Origin: JADJEK01 sp052034255
GTDB lineage: Bacteria; Planctomycetota; B15-G4; JADJEK01
DNA: 64,000 bases
Assembly (NCBI GenBank): GCA_052034255.1
Contig: JBPOIU010000007.1
Location: 62,001 to 126,000 of the forward strand
Direction: 5' to 3'
Below, piece after piece: positions 1 through 8,524 of this stretch. The notes below the pieces were generated by a model, which made no database searches, was not told where the DNA came from, and worked only from the letters and a program-made list of their open reading frames with translations. Each line of letters opens with the position of its first letter. Position 1 is the first letter of the stretch. Position numbers and translations under genes: made by a program.

Positions 1-501
1 GCGCTCGGTGGGGCGCTGCTCGGCTTCTTGCCGTTCAACTTCCCCAAAGCACGGATCTACCTCGGTGACGCGGGTTCCCATCTGGCGGGGTTCGCGTTGG
101 CATACCTGTCGATCACGTTCACCGAGGGCTTCCTGTCGGCCGACGAGACGTCGTTCGGACTGCACGGTTTCGTGCCGGCGACGCTGTTGCTCGGACTGCC
201 GCTCTACGACTTGTTGTTCTCGGTGGTTCGCCGGTGGCGTGAACGGCGGCCACTGTTCCACGGGGACAACCGGCACCTCTCGCATCGGCTGGTGGGCGCC
301 GGCCTCGATCCGGTCGCGGCCGTGCTGCTGCTGTGGGGTGTCCACTTGGTGCTCGCGGCGGCGGCCGTGGTGACGTTGCCACAGGCCGCCGGCAGCCGCT
401 TCTTGTCGTTGTTCGTGATCCTGTTCGTCCTGGCCGGGTTCTCGGCGTGGCTCGTGCGCGCTGACGCCCGCCGGCAGAGCCCGACTTCGCCGTCGGCGTG
501 A
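1..501 (+). CDS. WecA/MraY-type undecaprenyl-phosphate sugar-1-phosphate transferase, 5'-truncated
   Basis: This is the C-terminal 166 residues of a polytopic membrane enzyme that moves a sugar-1-phosphate from a UDP-sugar onto undecaprenyl phosphate, the first step in building surface polysaccharide. The frame is open from base 1. Near its start is a GALLGFLPFN...IYLGDAGS stretch, which matches the metal-binding GD motif of the WecA/TagO/MraY family. A later DNRHLSHRL matches the family's histidine motif. At least three hydrophobic segments follow. A WecA/TagO role fits better than MraY because of the HLSHR motif, but the true substrate cannot be told from this fragment. The start lies outside the window. 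Confidence 0.85.
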   Translation, partial: ALGGALLGFLPFNFPKARIYLGDAGSHLAGFALAYLSITFTEGFLSADETSFGLHGFVPATLLLGLPLYDLLFSVVRRWRERRPLFHGDNRHLSHRLVGAGLDPVAAVLLLWGVHLVLAAAAVVTLPQAAGSRFLSLFVILFVLAGFSAWLVRADARRQSPTSPSA

Positions 502-585
502 TTCCTGGCGACCCGTGATCGGCGCGCTGCGGAGTTCGTGGATCAATCGATTTGCTTCGTGTTTTCCCAGGGATATCCTCCGGCC

Positions 586-1323
586 GTGGACCCCCGCGAA
601 TTCGCCATCCAATACGAGATCGAAGAGACGCACTGGTGGTTCAAGGCCCGGCGGCGCCTGGTGCGCCGATTCGCCGAAGAACAACGCGCGCGGCTCGGTC
701 GACCGCTGCGCATCCTCGACGTCGCGTGCGCGACGGCGATGTCGTTCCGCTTCCTCGGTGACCTAGGGACGATCCGCGGACTCGACATCTCGAAGGAGAC
801 GATCCACTTCGCGAAGCAACGCGGCATCGATCGCATCGTGCGCGGCGACGCCCAGAAGATGCCGTTTCGCGATGAGGCGTTCGACTTGGTCCTCGCGCTC
901 GACGCGTTCGAGCATTTCCCCGACGACGTGGCGTCGATGAAGGAAGTCTCGCGCGTGCTCGATCGCGGCGGCGCGCTGGTGTGCACGGTTCCCGCCTACA
1001 TGGCGCTGTGGAGCCCGCACGACGACGCGTTCCATCACCTGCGGCGTTACACGCGCGGCGAGCTGACGTCGAAGCTGAAGACCAATCTCGCGATCGAGCG
1101 CTGCTCGTACTACTCGTTCTTCCTGGCGCCCCCGCTGTACGTGTTCCGCAAGTTGCGCGCACTGCTCGGCAAGGGTGAGGCGCCGCGCTCGGACTTTACT
1201 GTGCCGATCCCTGCGGTCGTCGAATGGGGTCTGGCGACGTTGATGCGCATCGAGTCGTGGCTGCTGCGCTTCGTCTCGTTGCCGTTCGGCGCGTCGCTGA
1301 TCTGCGTGTCGCGCCGCCGCTGA
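586..1323 (+). CDS. class I SAM-dependent methyltransferase
   Basis: A 245-residue methyltransferase of the Methyltransf_11 type. ILDVACATAMSFRFLG is a degenerate glycine-rich SAM-binding motif I, since the usual DxGxGxG reads DVACATA. It is followed by GLDIS (motif acidic residue) and LVLALDAFEHFPD (motif IV). The N-terminus EFAIQYEIEETHWWFKARR is typical of methyltransferases found in surface polysaccharide clusters. I chose the GTG at 586 because AGGGA lies about 12 nt upstream and homologues of this kind begin close to the DPxEF motif. The GTG at 538 also keeps the frame open. The gene follows the WecA-like gene, so a role in surface glycan or lipid modification is possible, but the substrate is unknown. 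Confidence 0.75.
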   Translation: MDPREFAIQYEIEETHWWFKARRRLVRRFAEEQRARLGRPLRILDVACATAMSFRFLGDLGTIRGLDISKETIHFAKQRGIDRIVRGDAQKMPFRDEAFDLVLALDAFEHFPDDVASMKEVSRVLDRGGALVCTVPAYMALWSPHDDAFHHLRRYTRGELTSKLKTNLAIERCSYYSFFLAPPLYVFRKLRALLGKGEAPRSDFTVPIPAVVEWGLATLMRIESWLLRFVSLPFGASLICVSRRR

Positions 1324-1415
1324 CCGAAGTCGCTCGCGAAAACGATGCGGGACAAAACGACGCCGCGGCGAGCCGCGCGGAGCGACCGGGGCGCCGCCTC
1401 GGACACCTTGTGCAG

Positions 1416-1472
1416 GATCGACTACGTCCGAACGTCGTCGCTGTACGCGACGACGTTCGGACGTAGTCGATC
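1416..1472. terminator. bidirectional hairpin between convergent genes
   Basis: A 25-bp perfect inverted repeat (arms 1416-1440 and 1448-1472) with a 7-nt loop, extendable by one more pair. It lies between the end of the methyltransferase and the end of the minus-strand membrane/TPR gene, and overlaps the latter's stop codon by 2 nt. There is no T-tract on either side. It most likely ends or stabilises both transcripts. Confidence 0.7.
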
Positions 1473-3891
1473 AGCGCGTGCGCGTCGTCGGGAAGCTCAT
1501 GCCGACGCGGAAGGCCGTGCGTAGCGCGTCGCGCGCCGCCGCCACGTCGTGATCGCGCAGCGTGGCCGCGTGGAGCGCGTGGGCTCTCGCATCCAGCGGC
1601 GCCGCCTCGACGGCCTTGGCGGCCGCGAGCTTGGCGGCCGCTGTCTCGCCGACTTCGCGCAGCGTCACGGCTTCGTGGAGCTGTGCTTCGGCATCGCCGG
1701 GAGTCAGTTCGAGCGCGCGATGGAAGCGACCGAGCGCATCGTTCAACAGCGGCAGCGCCACCGCGTCCTGCGTTTGGCGCAGCGCCTTTGCGCGCCGCGC
1801 GCGGCCGAGCAGCGTCCACATGCGCGCCTGCGCGGTCACGTCGACGCGTTCGGGGTGCATCAACACGACGAGCCGCTCAACCGCGTAGCTGATGTCGAGG
1901 GCACCGGTCGCCGTCCACTTCAGTTCATTGCGTTCCGCCGCGGCGAGGAACGCCCGCGCGAGTTCCTCGAACGCGTCGACCAGCGTGGGGCGGAACTCGA
2001 TGCAGCGCGTCAGTTCCTCGACGCCCGCGAGCGCGGCCGGGGAGCGGCCGAGCACGGTGCCGAAGCGGAAACGGACGTCGGCGTCCGTGGAGTCGGCGGT
2101 CCGCAGTCGTGCCAAACGCAACCACAGACGGTCGCGCGCCGCACTGCGTTCGTGTCGAAGGGCCGCAATCGCGTCGTCGGTCGCTTCCAGCAGGCGCAGC
2201 GTGCGCTCTTGCGCGAGCGTGTCGTCGCGGAGGATCGCGAGCGCGAGCTCGAGGCGGGCGCGATCGATCAACGCGGCGCTGTCGTTCGAGCGTAGGCGCG
2301 GCGATTGCCAAATCACCGCTTCGAGTGCTTTCGCGCCGGTGCGTGGAAGGTCCGGGACGAGGCGCGTACGGGCCTCGGATCGCAGCGGGGGCAGAGCCGG
2401 CGACACCGCGGCGACGGTGGGGGTCGGGTCGGCCATGATCGGACCACGCTTGGCGGCGGCGTTCGCCGGTTGGCCGCCGACGCATGCGGCAAGGCGGCCG
2501 AACACGAGAACCGACGCGTCGGGTCGCAGCGCCAGCCACGCCGCGAGCTCGCTCGGCGTCACGCGCCAAAGGTCGATCGGCTCGACGACGATGCACCCCT
2601 CGCGCACGGGCGGCGTTGGTGCATGGCCAGCCGCCGGTGACCACTGCGGTTCGGTCGGACGCAGCCAAGCGACCACCGTCGCCGCGGCGGCGGCGTCGCG
2701 GCGCAACGCCTGGTCGACGACGAAGGCGCGATCCGCGCGCGGAGGAAGTCGGTTCACGGCGTCGACGGCATCGGCGCCAATGGCGATCGCGCCCGGCGGT
2801 GCGCTCGCGTCGAGCCAGCGCACAATGCCGTCGATGCCGTCGTCGAGTGGCCACGCCGGTGGAATCCCCGTGCTCTGGGCTCCGGTTCCGGGGGCGATCG
2901 GCTCGAGTCCGCCGAGGTCGACGTAGACGCGATCGGCGTCGATCACGGAGGCCGGGATCGCCACCGCCGGTGCCCGCGTCGCCTCGAGCACGCCGGCGCC
3001 GAGCGCGGCAGTCGCGACGAGCAGTGCCAGAACCGCCGGCCGCGTGACGAGTGCGACGGAGAGTCCGATGCATGCGGCCGGGAACCCGGTCCACGGCGGA
3101 CCGGCGAAGAGCGCGAGCGCGACGCCGCTGGCCGCCCCCAACGCGGCCTGACGCGGCGAGAGCGCGCGCCAGGACAGCCCACCGAGCACCCCGCCGGTCA
3201 GGATTGCCGCGCCGCCGGCCACCAACAGCGCGAGGAGCGCGCTGCCCGCGAGGAATTGGGTTCGTGAGACGTCGGGTGCGTGGAGGGCGCGGGCCCGCTC
3301 CAGCCACGGCGTCGCATCGAGCGGCAACCGCACCAGCGCGACGACGGCGAGGGCTCCGAGTCCAAGGAGCAACAGCGGAGCTTCGCGCGCGTGCCGACCG
3401 CTGAGGAAGCGGGCGGCGGCGGCTCCGCTGGCGGCGGCCACCAGCAACCCGCCGCACGCCGCGGCCAAGCCGAAGGGATCGGGACCCGCGAGGAATCGAA
3501 CGGCCTCGACGACGCGCAGGCCCAGTGTGACCGCGGCCAGCGTCGCGAGCAGGACCGCCAGAGGAACCCGGAGGGAGCCGTGCGCGACGCTCCCGGGGGA
3601 CGGCGGGGAGGCCGTGCTCGGAGTTCGCAGGGCGAGCCAGAGGGCGCACAGGGCCATCGCGGTACAGGCCAGCGCTCCGGGTAGCGGCGCGACCCAACCG
3701 GCCAGCCAGCGCAGCGCCAGCGCGGCGGTGGCCGCGCCGAGCAGAACGGCAGCGGGGGAGCGCGCGAGCAGCGCGCCAGCCAGGACCAGCGGAATCGCCG
3801 CAACCAGCGGCGGGAACGCGAGGAACGCGAATGCCGCCGCGGCGGTCGCGGCCGCTCCAGCGACGCCGGCCACGAGACTCCGCGCGTTCAC
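1471..3891 (-). CDS. large membrane protein with C-terminal TPR-like repeats, function unknown
   Basis: An 806-residue protein I do not recognise. The first 310 or so residues are extremely rich in Ala, Leu and Val and form about nine to ten hydrophobic segments, consistent with a polytopic inner-membrane domain. A middle soluble part carries no motif I can name. The last 230 residues are Ala-rich helical repeats of TPR character, for example ALGRFHRALELTPGDAEAQ near residue 725. The layout resembles membrane/TPR proteins placed near polysaccharide export and O-antigen ligase genes, but no ligase motif is visible. It is transcribed away from the radical SAM gene across an 83-bp divergent gap. 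Codon use is the same as its neighbours. Confidence 0.6.
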   Translation of the reverse strand: MNARSLVAGVAGAAATAAAAFAFLAFPPLVAAIPLVLAGALLARSPAAVLLGAATAALALRWLAGWVAPLPGALACTAMALCALWLALRTPSTASPPSPGSVAHGSLRVPLAVLLATLAAVTLGLRVVEAVRFLAGPDPFGLAAACGGLLVAAASGAAAARFLSGRHAREAPLLLLGLGALAVVALVRLPLDATPWLERARALHAPDVSRTQFLAGSALLALLVAGGAAILTGGVLGGLSWRALSPRQAALGAASGVALALFAGPPWTGFPAACIGLSVALVTRPAVLALLVATAALGAGVLEATRAPAVAIPASVIDADRVYVDLGGLEPIAPGTGAQSTGIPPAWPLDDGIDGIVRWLDASAPPGAIAIGADAVDAVNRLPPRADRAFVVDQALRRDAAAAATVVAWLRPTEPQWSPAAGHAPTPPVREGCIVVEPIDLWRVTPSELAAWLALRPDASVLVFGRLAACVGGQPANAAAKRGPIMADPTPTVAAVSPALPPLRSEARTRLVPDLPRTGAKALEAVIWQSPRLRSNDSAALIDRARLELALAILRDDTLAQERTLRLLEATDDAIAALRHERSAARDRLWLRLARLRTADSTDADVRFRFGTVLGRSPAALAGVEELTRCIEFRPTLVDAFEELARAFLAAAERNELKWTATGALDISYAVERLVVLMHPERVDVTAQARMWTLLGRARRAKALRQTQDAVALPLLNDALGRFHRALELTPGDAEAQLHEAVTLREVGETAAAKLAAAKAVEAAPLDARAHALHAATLRDHDVAAARDALRTAFRVGMSFPTTRTR

Positions 3892-3974
3892 GCGACCTCC
3901 TGAAATGCCCGGCCTCGGGCCGTTCGCGTGCTATTCTTCGCCCGCCAATCCCCCCTCAGGAACCGGGTCCCCGC

Positions 3975-5375
3975 ATGCGCGTGCTGCTCGTCAATCCGCC
4001 CAGTCCCCGAGATCAACGCGTGAGCCGGGGCTTGATGGGCGGCTTCGGCATGGCCGTCAACGCGGACCTCGTCTACCCGCCGCTCAATCTCGCCTATGCG
4101 GCGGCCGTGTTGCGCCAGCGCGGGCACCAGATCGAAATCCTCGACGCCGAGGCCGAAGACCTCGACCGCGCGGCCACGATCGAGCGCGTGCGTGCGACGA
4201 AATACGGCGCGGTCGGCTGCGATTCGTCGACGACGACGATCGAAAGCGACCTGTCGCTGGCGGCCGAGATCGCGAAACTGCACGGCGTCCCTTCCTTCGC
4301 GATCGGCGCTCAAGTTTCGTACACGTCCGATCGCGTGCTGACCGGCACCGGCATCGACTACGTCTTGCGGGACGAAGTCGAGGACACGGTGGTCGATCTG
4401 ATCGACGCGCTCGAGAAAGGCCGCGACATCGCGACCGTCGAAGGCGTGTCCTACCGCAAGGACGGCGGCATCGTCCACAACCCCGCGCGCAAGAAGATCG
4501 TCGACCTCGACGCGATTCCGTTCCCGGCCCGCGATCTGCTGAAGAACGAGCGCTATCGCATCCCCGACATGGTCGGCCCGATGACGACGGTGCAATCGAG
4601 TCGCGGCTGCCCGATCAACTGCACCTATTGCGGTTACACGTTGAGCCAAGGCCTGCGGTTCCGCTCGCGTTCCGCGGACAACGTGCTCGCCGAACTGTGC
4701 GAAGTGCGGCGCACGTACGGCATCAAGAACGTGGTGTTCCGCGACCCGCTGTTCTCGGCGAACAAGCAGCGCATCCACGATCTGTGCGCGGGAATCGTGC
4801 GCGAGAAGCTCGACATCGAGTGGCAATGCGAGACCGCGATCAAATGCCTCGACGAGGACCTGCTGTCGCGCATGCGTGAAGCCGGTTGCGTATCGATCTC
4901 GTTCGGTGTCGAGACCGCGGATCCGGAGCTTGGCGCCAAGTACTCGAACTCGAAGATCAAGTCCGAGGAATGGGCGAAGGCGATGATCTCGAAGGCGAAG
5001 TCGCTGGGGATCCGCACACGCGGGTTCTTCATGCTCGGCTTCCCCGAGGAGACGCGGCCGCAGATGCGCGACACGGTGCGCATGGCGTTGAATCTCGACC
5101 CCGATTCGGCGCAGTTCACGTCGGTGACGCCGTATCCGGGCACGCCGATGTGGCACGATATGAAAGAAAAGGCGCCGGCCGATTACGCGAAGTTCGACGG
5201 CCACACACCGGTCGGCGTCAACGAGAACCTGTCGACCGACGAGTTGGCGGCCGAGATCCGCCGCGCGTACCGCAAGTTCTACCTGCGGCCGAAGCGCATC
5301 CTCGATCAGCTGAAGCAGCCGAAGCGCCTGCTGTCGCGCGTGAAGCACTACATCACGCTGCAGCAGTCGGACTGA
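3975..5375 (+). CDS. B12-binding-type radical SAM protein
   Basis: A 466-residue enzyme with an N-terminal cobalamin-binding-like Rossmann domain, starting MRVLLVNPPSPRD with a following YPPLNLAYAAAVLRQRGH segment. A radical SAM core follows. The [4Fe-4S] cluster motif is RGCPINCTYCGY (CxxxCxxC), near residue 210, and a later FMLGFPEET and SVTPYPGTP fit the same family (BchE/HpnJ-like class). I took ATG 3975 because the B12 fold starts immediately there; the frame is open further upstream. The DxHxxG cobalamin ligand motif is not obvious, so B12 may not be bound through histidine. The substrate is unknown. Its neighbours suggest a lipid or surface glycan modification. Confidence 0.85.
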   Translation: MRVLLVNPPSPRDQRVSRGLMGGFGMAVNADLVYPPLNLAYAAAVLRQRGHQIEILDAEAEDLDRAATIERVRATKYGAVGCDSSTTTIESDLSLAAEIAKLHGVPSFAIGAQVSYTSDRVLTGTGIDYVLRDEVEDTVVDLIDALEKGRDIATVEGVSYRKDGGIVHNPARKKIVDLDAIPFPARDLLKNERYRIPDMVGPMTTVQSSRGCPINCTYCGYTLSQGLRFRSRSADNVLAELCEVRRTYGIKNVVFRDPLFSANKQRIHDLCAGIVREKLDIEWQCETAIKCLDEDLLSRMREAGCVSISFGVETADPELGAKYSNSKIKSEEWAKAMISKAKSLGIRTRGFFMLGFPEETRPQMRDTVRMALNLDPDSAQFTSVTPYPGTPMWHDMKEKAPADYAKFDGHTPVGVNENLSTDELAAEIRRAYRKFYLRPKRILDQLKQPKRLLSRVKHYITLQQSD

Positions 5376-5397
5376 CGGCCGGCGACGTCCACGCATG

Positions 5398-5444
5398 AAC
5401 GCGGAAGGGCCGCGACGATCGACTCGTCGCGGCCCTTCCGCGTT
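5398..5444 (+). terminator. hairpin terminator after radical SAM gene
   Basis: A 21-bp perfect inverted repeat (5398-5418 and 5424-5444) around a 5-nt loop, 22 nt after the stop codon. Only three T's follow the stem at the right edge. The rest of the 5376-5623 gap holds no gene I can support. Confidence 0.75.
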
Positions 5445-5593
5445 TCACGCCGCGCCTCGTCGCACCACGTTCATGGCCGCCGTGGCCGCCGTGACCATCG
5501 GGCGGTCGCGTCATTCGACGCCGGTCACTCGTGGAAGTCGGCGATCGCCGTCGCCGAGCGACCGTTGGTCAGACCGAGTGGTGGGGCCGAGAA

Positions 5594-5618
5594 CGTGAAT
5601 CAACCAGGTTGATTCACG
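5594..5618 (-). terminator. hairpin terminator after mlaD
   Basis: An 11-12 bp inverted repeat (5594-5605 and 5607-5618) located 5 nt downstream of the mlaD stop codon on the minus strand. It is the expected end of the minus-strand Mla operon transcript. Confidence 0.65.
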
Positions 5619-5623
5619 GCCGT

Positions 5624-6928
5624 TCAGAACGCGCCGAAGATGAAGCTGCCGAGGCCCGAGATCGGGGCCGCCTCACGCGCGTCCTCGATGATGCCGAGGG
5701 TCGCGTTGATCAGTCGGCGCAGGTCCTGCTTCGATTCCGGGTCGTTGATCAAGTAGCCGAGCGCTCCCTTGCTCTGCGCGATCGGGTCGATGACGTTCGT
5801 GCCGATGTTCTCGGCCTGGCGGTCGATCTCCGCGAACGCGTTGTCGACGGTGCGGCCGAGGTCACCCTTGATCGCCTTGTAGACCAGGGAGTCGGTGTTC
5901 GAGTTGACGTCGTCGATCCAGTTGCGGATGCCGGACGAGATCGACTTCAGGTCGTCTCCGATCGAGCCCGGCGAGTCGTCGGTGATCCGGCTGATCAGGT
6001 TCCCGGGGCGCCGCGCGTCGGCCAGGATCTGGCCGATGTCGTCGATCGCCTTGTCGAGGTTCTTCTTCATCGGTGCGTTCGGCTGCGTCAGACCGCCGAT
6101 CATCGACTCCGGGTTCTTCGCGTCATCGGTGATCTTGCGCAGGTTGTCGCCGACGGCGGTGAAGTCGTTGCGCATCTTCTCGCCGTAGAACAGCTCGTTG
6201 ATCAAGTTGCCGTTCGTCTTCGACTGCGTCGCGAGCTTGTCGAGCGCGTCGAGCGTGTTGTCGAGCTTCGCGCGCGCGTCGGTGCTGGCGATCAGGTAGC
6301 CGAGCGGGCCCTTGTTCGGGTCGTTCAGGTTGGACGTCGTCGTGCGCAAGTTGTCGACGATCTCCTTGATGCCGTCCTTGTTGTCGTCGACGACCTTGCC
6401 GATCGACGTGATCGGGTGAGGGCGCGAGTAGCCGTACAGCGTGACCTTCTTCAGTTCCGCCGACGCCGTGACGTCGAGCTTGCGCGTGTTCGGTCCCATG
6501 TCGATCGGGGCGGTGCGCGCATCGCCGGGCTCGATGTCCACTTGCTTGCCGCCGAGCAGGTTGGCGTCCGACGCGAACACGCCGAAACCGTCGCGCAGCG
6601 TCAGGGGCGTCTCGAGTTCGATCTCGACCAGGACGTTCGGGATGAACGTGCGTCCGGCATCACCGATCTCGCCGCGTCCGGTCGCGTCCCACGCTTCGCG
6701 CGCGATCGGTGTGACGCCGGTCACGCGACCGAAGCGCGTGCCGTACGCGAACACCGAGTCTTCGCGGCGCACGCCGTTCACGTCCTCGAATAGGACGTTC
6801 ACGACGCTGCTCGTCCCCATGCCGGGGAAGTTCCGCAGTTGGCTCGTCACGTACGCCAGCGCGAACAGGCTCCCGAAGAACAGGAGGCCGAGGATCAGAT
6901 GGCGGACGGTCGTATTGCTCTGGGCCAT
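5624..6928 (-). CDS. mlaD: MCE-domain lipid-transport substrate-binding protein (MlaD-like)
   Basis: A 434-residue membrane-anchored protein of the MlaD/MCE family, the periplasmic lipid-binding part of an ABC system moving phospholipids between the inner and outer membranes. One hydrophobic anchor lies at about residues 9-28. It is followed by an MCE domain containing VLFEDVNGVRREDSVFAYG and the LLGGKQVDIEPG segment. The remaining 270 residues are a long helical tail, far longer than E. coli MlaD (about 183 residues) and more like the coiled MCE proteins that form long hexameric tubes. ATG 6928 has GGGAGA 7 nt upstream. It is the last gene of the operon, 18 nt after mlaF. Confidence 0.9.
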   Translation of the reverse strand: MAQSNTTVRHLILGLLFFGSLFALAYVTSQLRNFPGMGTSSVVNVLFEDVNGVRREDSVFAYGTRFGRVTGVTPIAREAWDATGRGEIGDAGRTFIPNVLVEIELETPLTLRDGFGVFASDANLLGGKQVDIEPGDARTAPIDMGPNTRKLDVTASAELKKVTLYGYSRPHPITSIGKVVDDNKDGIKEIVDNLRTTTSNLNDPNKGPLGYLIASTDARAKLDNTLDALDKLATQSKTNGNLINELFYGEKMRNDFTAVGDNLRKITDDAKNPESMIGGLTQPNAPMKKNLDKAIDDIGQILADARRPGNLISRITDDSPGSIGDDLKSISSGIRNWIDDVNSNTDSLVYKAIKGDLGRTVDNAFAEIDRQAENIGTNVIDPIAQSKGALGYLINDPESKQDLRRLINATLGIIEDAREAAPISGLGSFIFGAF

Positions 6929-6946
6929 GGACGTCTCCCGGGCAGC

Positions 6947-7720
6947 TCAGGGCGCGAGGCCGAGCTTCGACTCTTCTTCAACGGACTGGATGGGGCGACC
7001 TTCGAGGAAGTCGCGCACGATCGGATTCTTGGAGGCGCGGACCTCGGCCGGAGTCCCGACCTCGATCAGCTTGCCGAGATGCATCATCCCCATGCGGTCG
7101 CCGACGGCGTACGCGAGGGGCAGGTCGTGCGTGACGACGATCGCCGTGACGCCGAACTGGCGCTTCACGTCGTTGATCAGGTTGCAGATCGTCGACGACA
7201 TGCGCGGGTCGAGGCCCGCGGTGGGCTCGTCGTAGAGCACGATGCCGGGATTCGCGACCAGCACGCGGGCCAATGCCGCGCGCTTGCGCATGCCGCCGGA
7301 GATGGCGTCGGGGTACTTGTTCGTCTCGCTCGCCATGTTGACGAGCGCGAGCTTCTCGCGGCAGATCGCGCGGATCTCGTCGTCCTTCAGCCGTTGCGCG
7401 CGATTCTCGCGCAGCGGGAGCTCGACGTTCTCGCCGACCGTCATCCAGTTGATGAGCGCGCCGCCCTGGAACAGGAAGCCGATCTTGCGTCGGACCTCGC
7501 GCAGTTCCTTCGGGCTGGCCGTCGTGACGTCGACGCCATCGACGCGGATGGTGCCCGAGTCCGGCGCCAGCAAGCCGACGATGTGCTTGAGCGTGACGCT
7601 CTTGCCGATGCCGGACGGCCCGACGATGACGAACGTCTCGCCGTCGCCGACCTGCAGGTCGTAGTCGACGAGGACGCGTCGTCCGGAGAACGACTTGTTG
7701 ACCTTCTCCAGTGTGATCAC
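6947..7720 (-). CDS. mlaF: MlaF-like ABC transporter ATPase
   Basis: A 257-residue ABC ATPase that would power lipid transport with MlaE and MlaD. The Walker A is GPSGIGKS, the Q-loop is FLFQGGALI, the signature is ISGGMRKRAALAR and the Walker B is IVLYDEPTAGLDP. The H-loop is VVTHDL. SGGMRKR with GLDP and the FQGGALI Q-loop are typical of MlaF/Mkl ATPases. The GTG start at 7720 overlaps the mlaE stop codon in a GTGA arrangement, which points to translational coupling. The frame is open further upstream, inside mlaE, but nothing there resembles an ABC N-terminus. Confidence 0.93.
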   Translation of the reverse strand: MITLEKVNKSFSGRRVLVDYDLQVGDGETFVIVGPSGIGKSVTLKHIVGLLAPDSGTIRVDGVDVTTASPKELREVRRKIGFLFQGGALINWMTVGENVELPLRENRAQRLKDDEIRAICREKLALVNMASETNKYPDAISGGMRKRAALARVLVANPGIVLYDEPTAGLDPRMSSTICNLINDVKRQFGVTAIVVTHDLPLAYAVGDRMGMMHLGKLIEVGTPAEVRASKNPIVRDFLEGRPIQSVEEESKLGLAP

Positions 7721-8511
7721 GGGTAGAAGAACCAGGTCATGTAGTAGCCGAAGATGATGAGCAGCGTGAACGCGATCACGACCGCTCCCCGGGTGGCTCG
7801 GCCCACTCCCAGCGCTCCGCCCGAAGCACGCAGTCCGGCCGAGCAGCCCACCGAAGCGATGGTCAACCCGAACACGACCGCCTTCAACAGGCCGGTGAAC
7901 AAGTCCTTCGGCAACGGCAGCGTCTTCGCCGGGGTCTCCAGCGATTCGGCGACCTGACGCAGATAGAGCGTCCACGGGATCTGCAGTTGGCTCTCGCTGA
8001 TGAAGCCACCGCCGAGGATGCCGACGATGTCGACGACGAACGCGAGCAGTGGGCACATGATCGTCAGCGCGAGCACGCGCGGCATCACGAGCATGTCGAT
8101 CGGATCGATCGACATGACTTCGATCGCGTCGATTTCCTCGGACACCTTCATCGTCCCGAGCTCGGCGGCCATCGCGGCGCCGACGCTGGCGGTGAGGATC
8201 AGGCCAGTGATGAACGGGCCCATCTCGCGTGCGAGCACGATCCCGATGATGTCGGCGATCTTCTCGCGCTGACCGAAGCGGTCGAGCTCGAGGCCCGTTT
8301 GGTACGCGAGGATGATGCCGGTGAAGATGCCGACGATCACGACGACGGGTAACGGCTTGATGCCGCACACGTACATCTGTTCGAGCACCATCTTGAAGCG
8401 GCGCAGGACGCGGTGGAATCGCCCGATGGCGGCGAAGCACAGGCGGGTCGTGTAACCCGCCCCGTGCACCGAGTCCGATATGAAGCGCACGCCGAAGCGC
8501 AGGATGTCCAC
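7717..8511 (-). CDS. mlaE: MlaE-like permease
   Basis: A 264-residue integral membrane permease of the MlaE/YrbE family, the membrane core of the MCE lipid transporter. It has about five hydrophobic segments. Diagnostic stretches are the VLAREMGPFITGLILTAS region, AAELGTMKVSEEIDAIEVM and the DPIDMLVMPRVLA motif. Length matches the family (about 260). The start is a GTG at 8511, 13 nt after the upstream lipoprotein gene, with a G-rich stretch just before it. No mlaB (STAS), mlaC or mlaA gene is adjacent, so the outer-membrane side must be provided elsewhere or by the unusual lipoprotein encoded just upstream. Confidence 0.93.
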   Translation of the reverse strand: MDILRFGVRFISDSVHGAGYTTRLCFAAIGRFHRVLRRFKMVLEQMYVCGIKPLPVVVIVGIFTGIILAYQTGLELDRFGQREKIADIIGIVLAREMGPFITGLILTASVGAAMAAELGTMKVSEEIDAIEVMSIDPIDMLVMPRVLALTIMCPLLAFVVDIVGILGGGFISESQLQIPWTLYLRQVAESLETPAKTLPLPKDLFTGLLKAVVFGLTIASVGCSAGLRASGGALGVGRATRGAVVIAFTLLIIFGYYMTWFFYP

Positions 8512-8524
8512 CCGCTCGCCCCCG

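Noticed and set aside
5395..5598. Small open frame in the gap between the radical SAM gene and mlaD
   Set aside because: It begins inside the terminator hairpin, has no ribosome-binding site and its translation is low-complexity.
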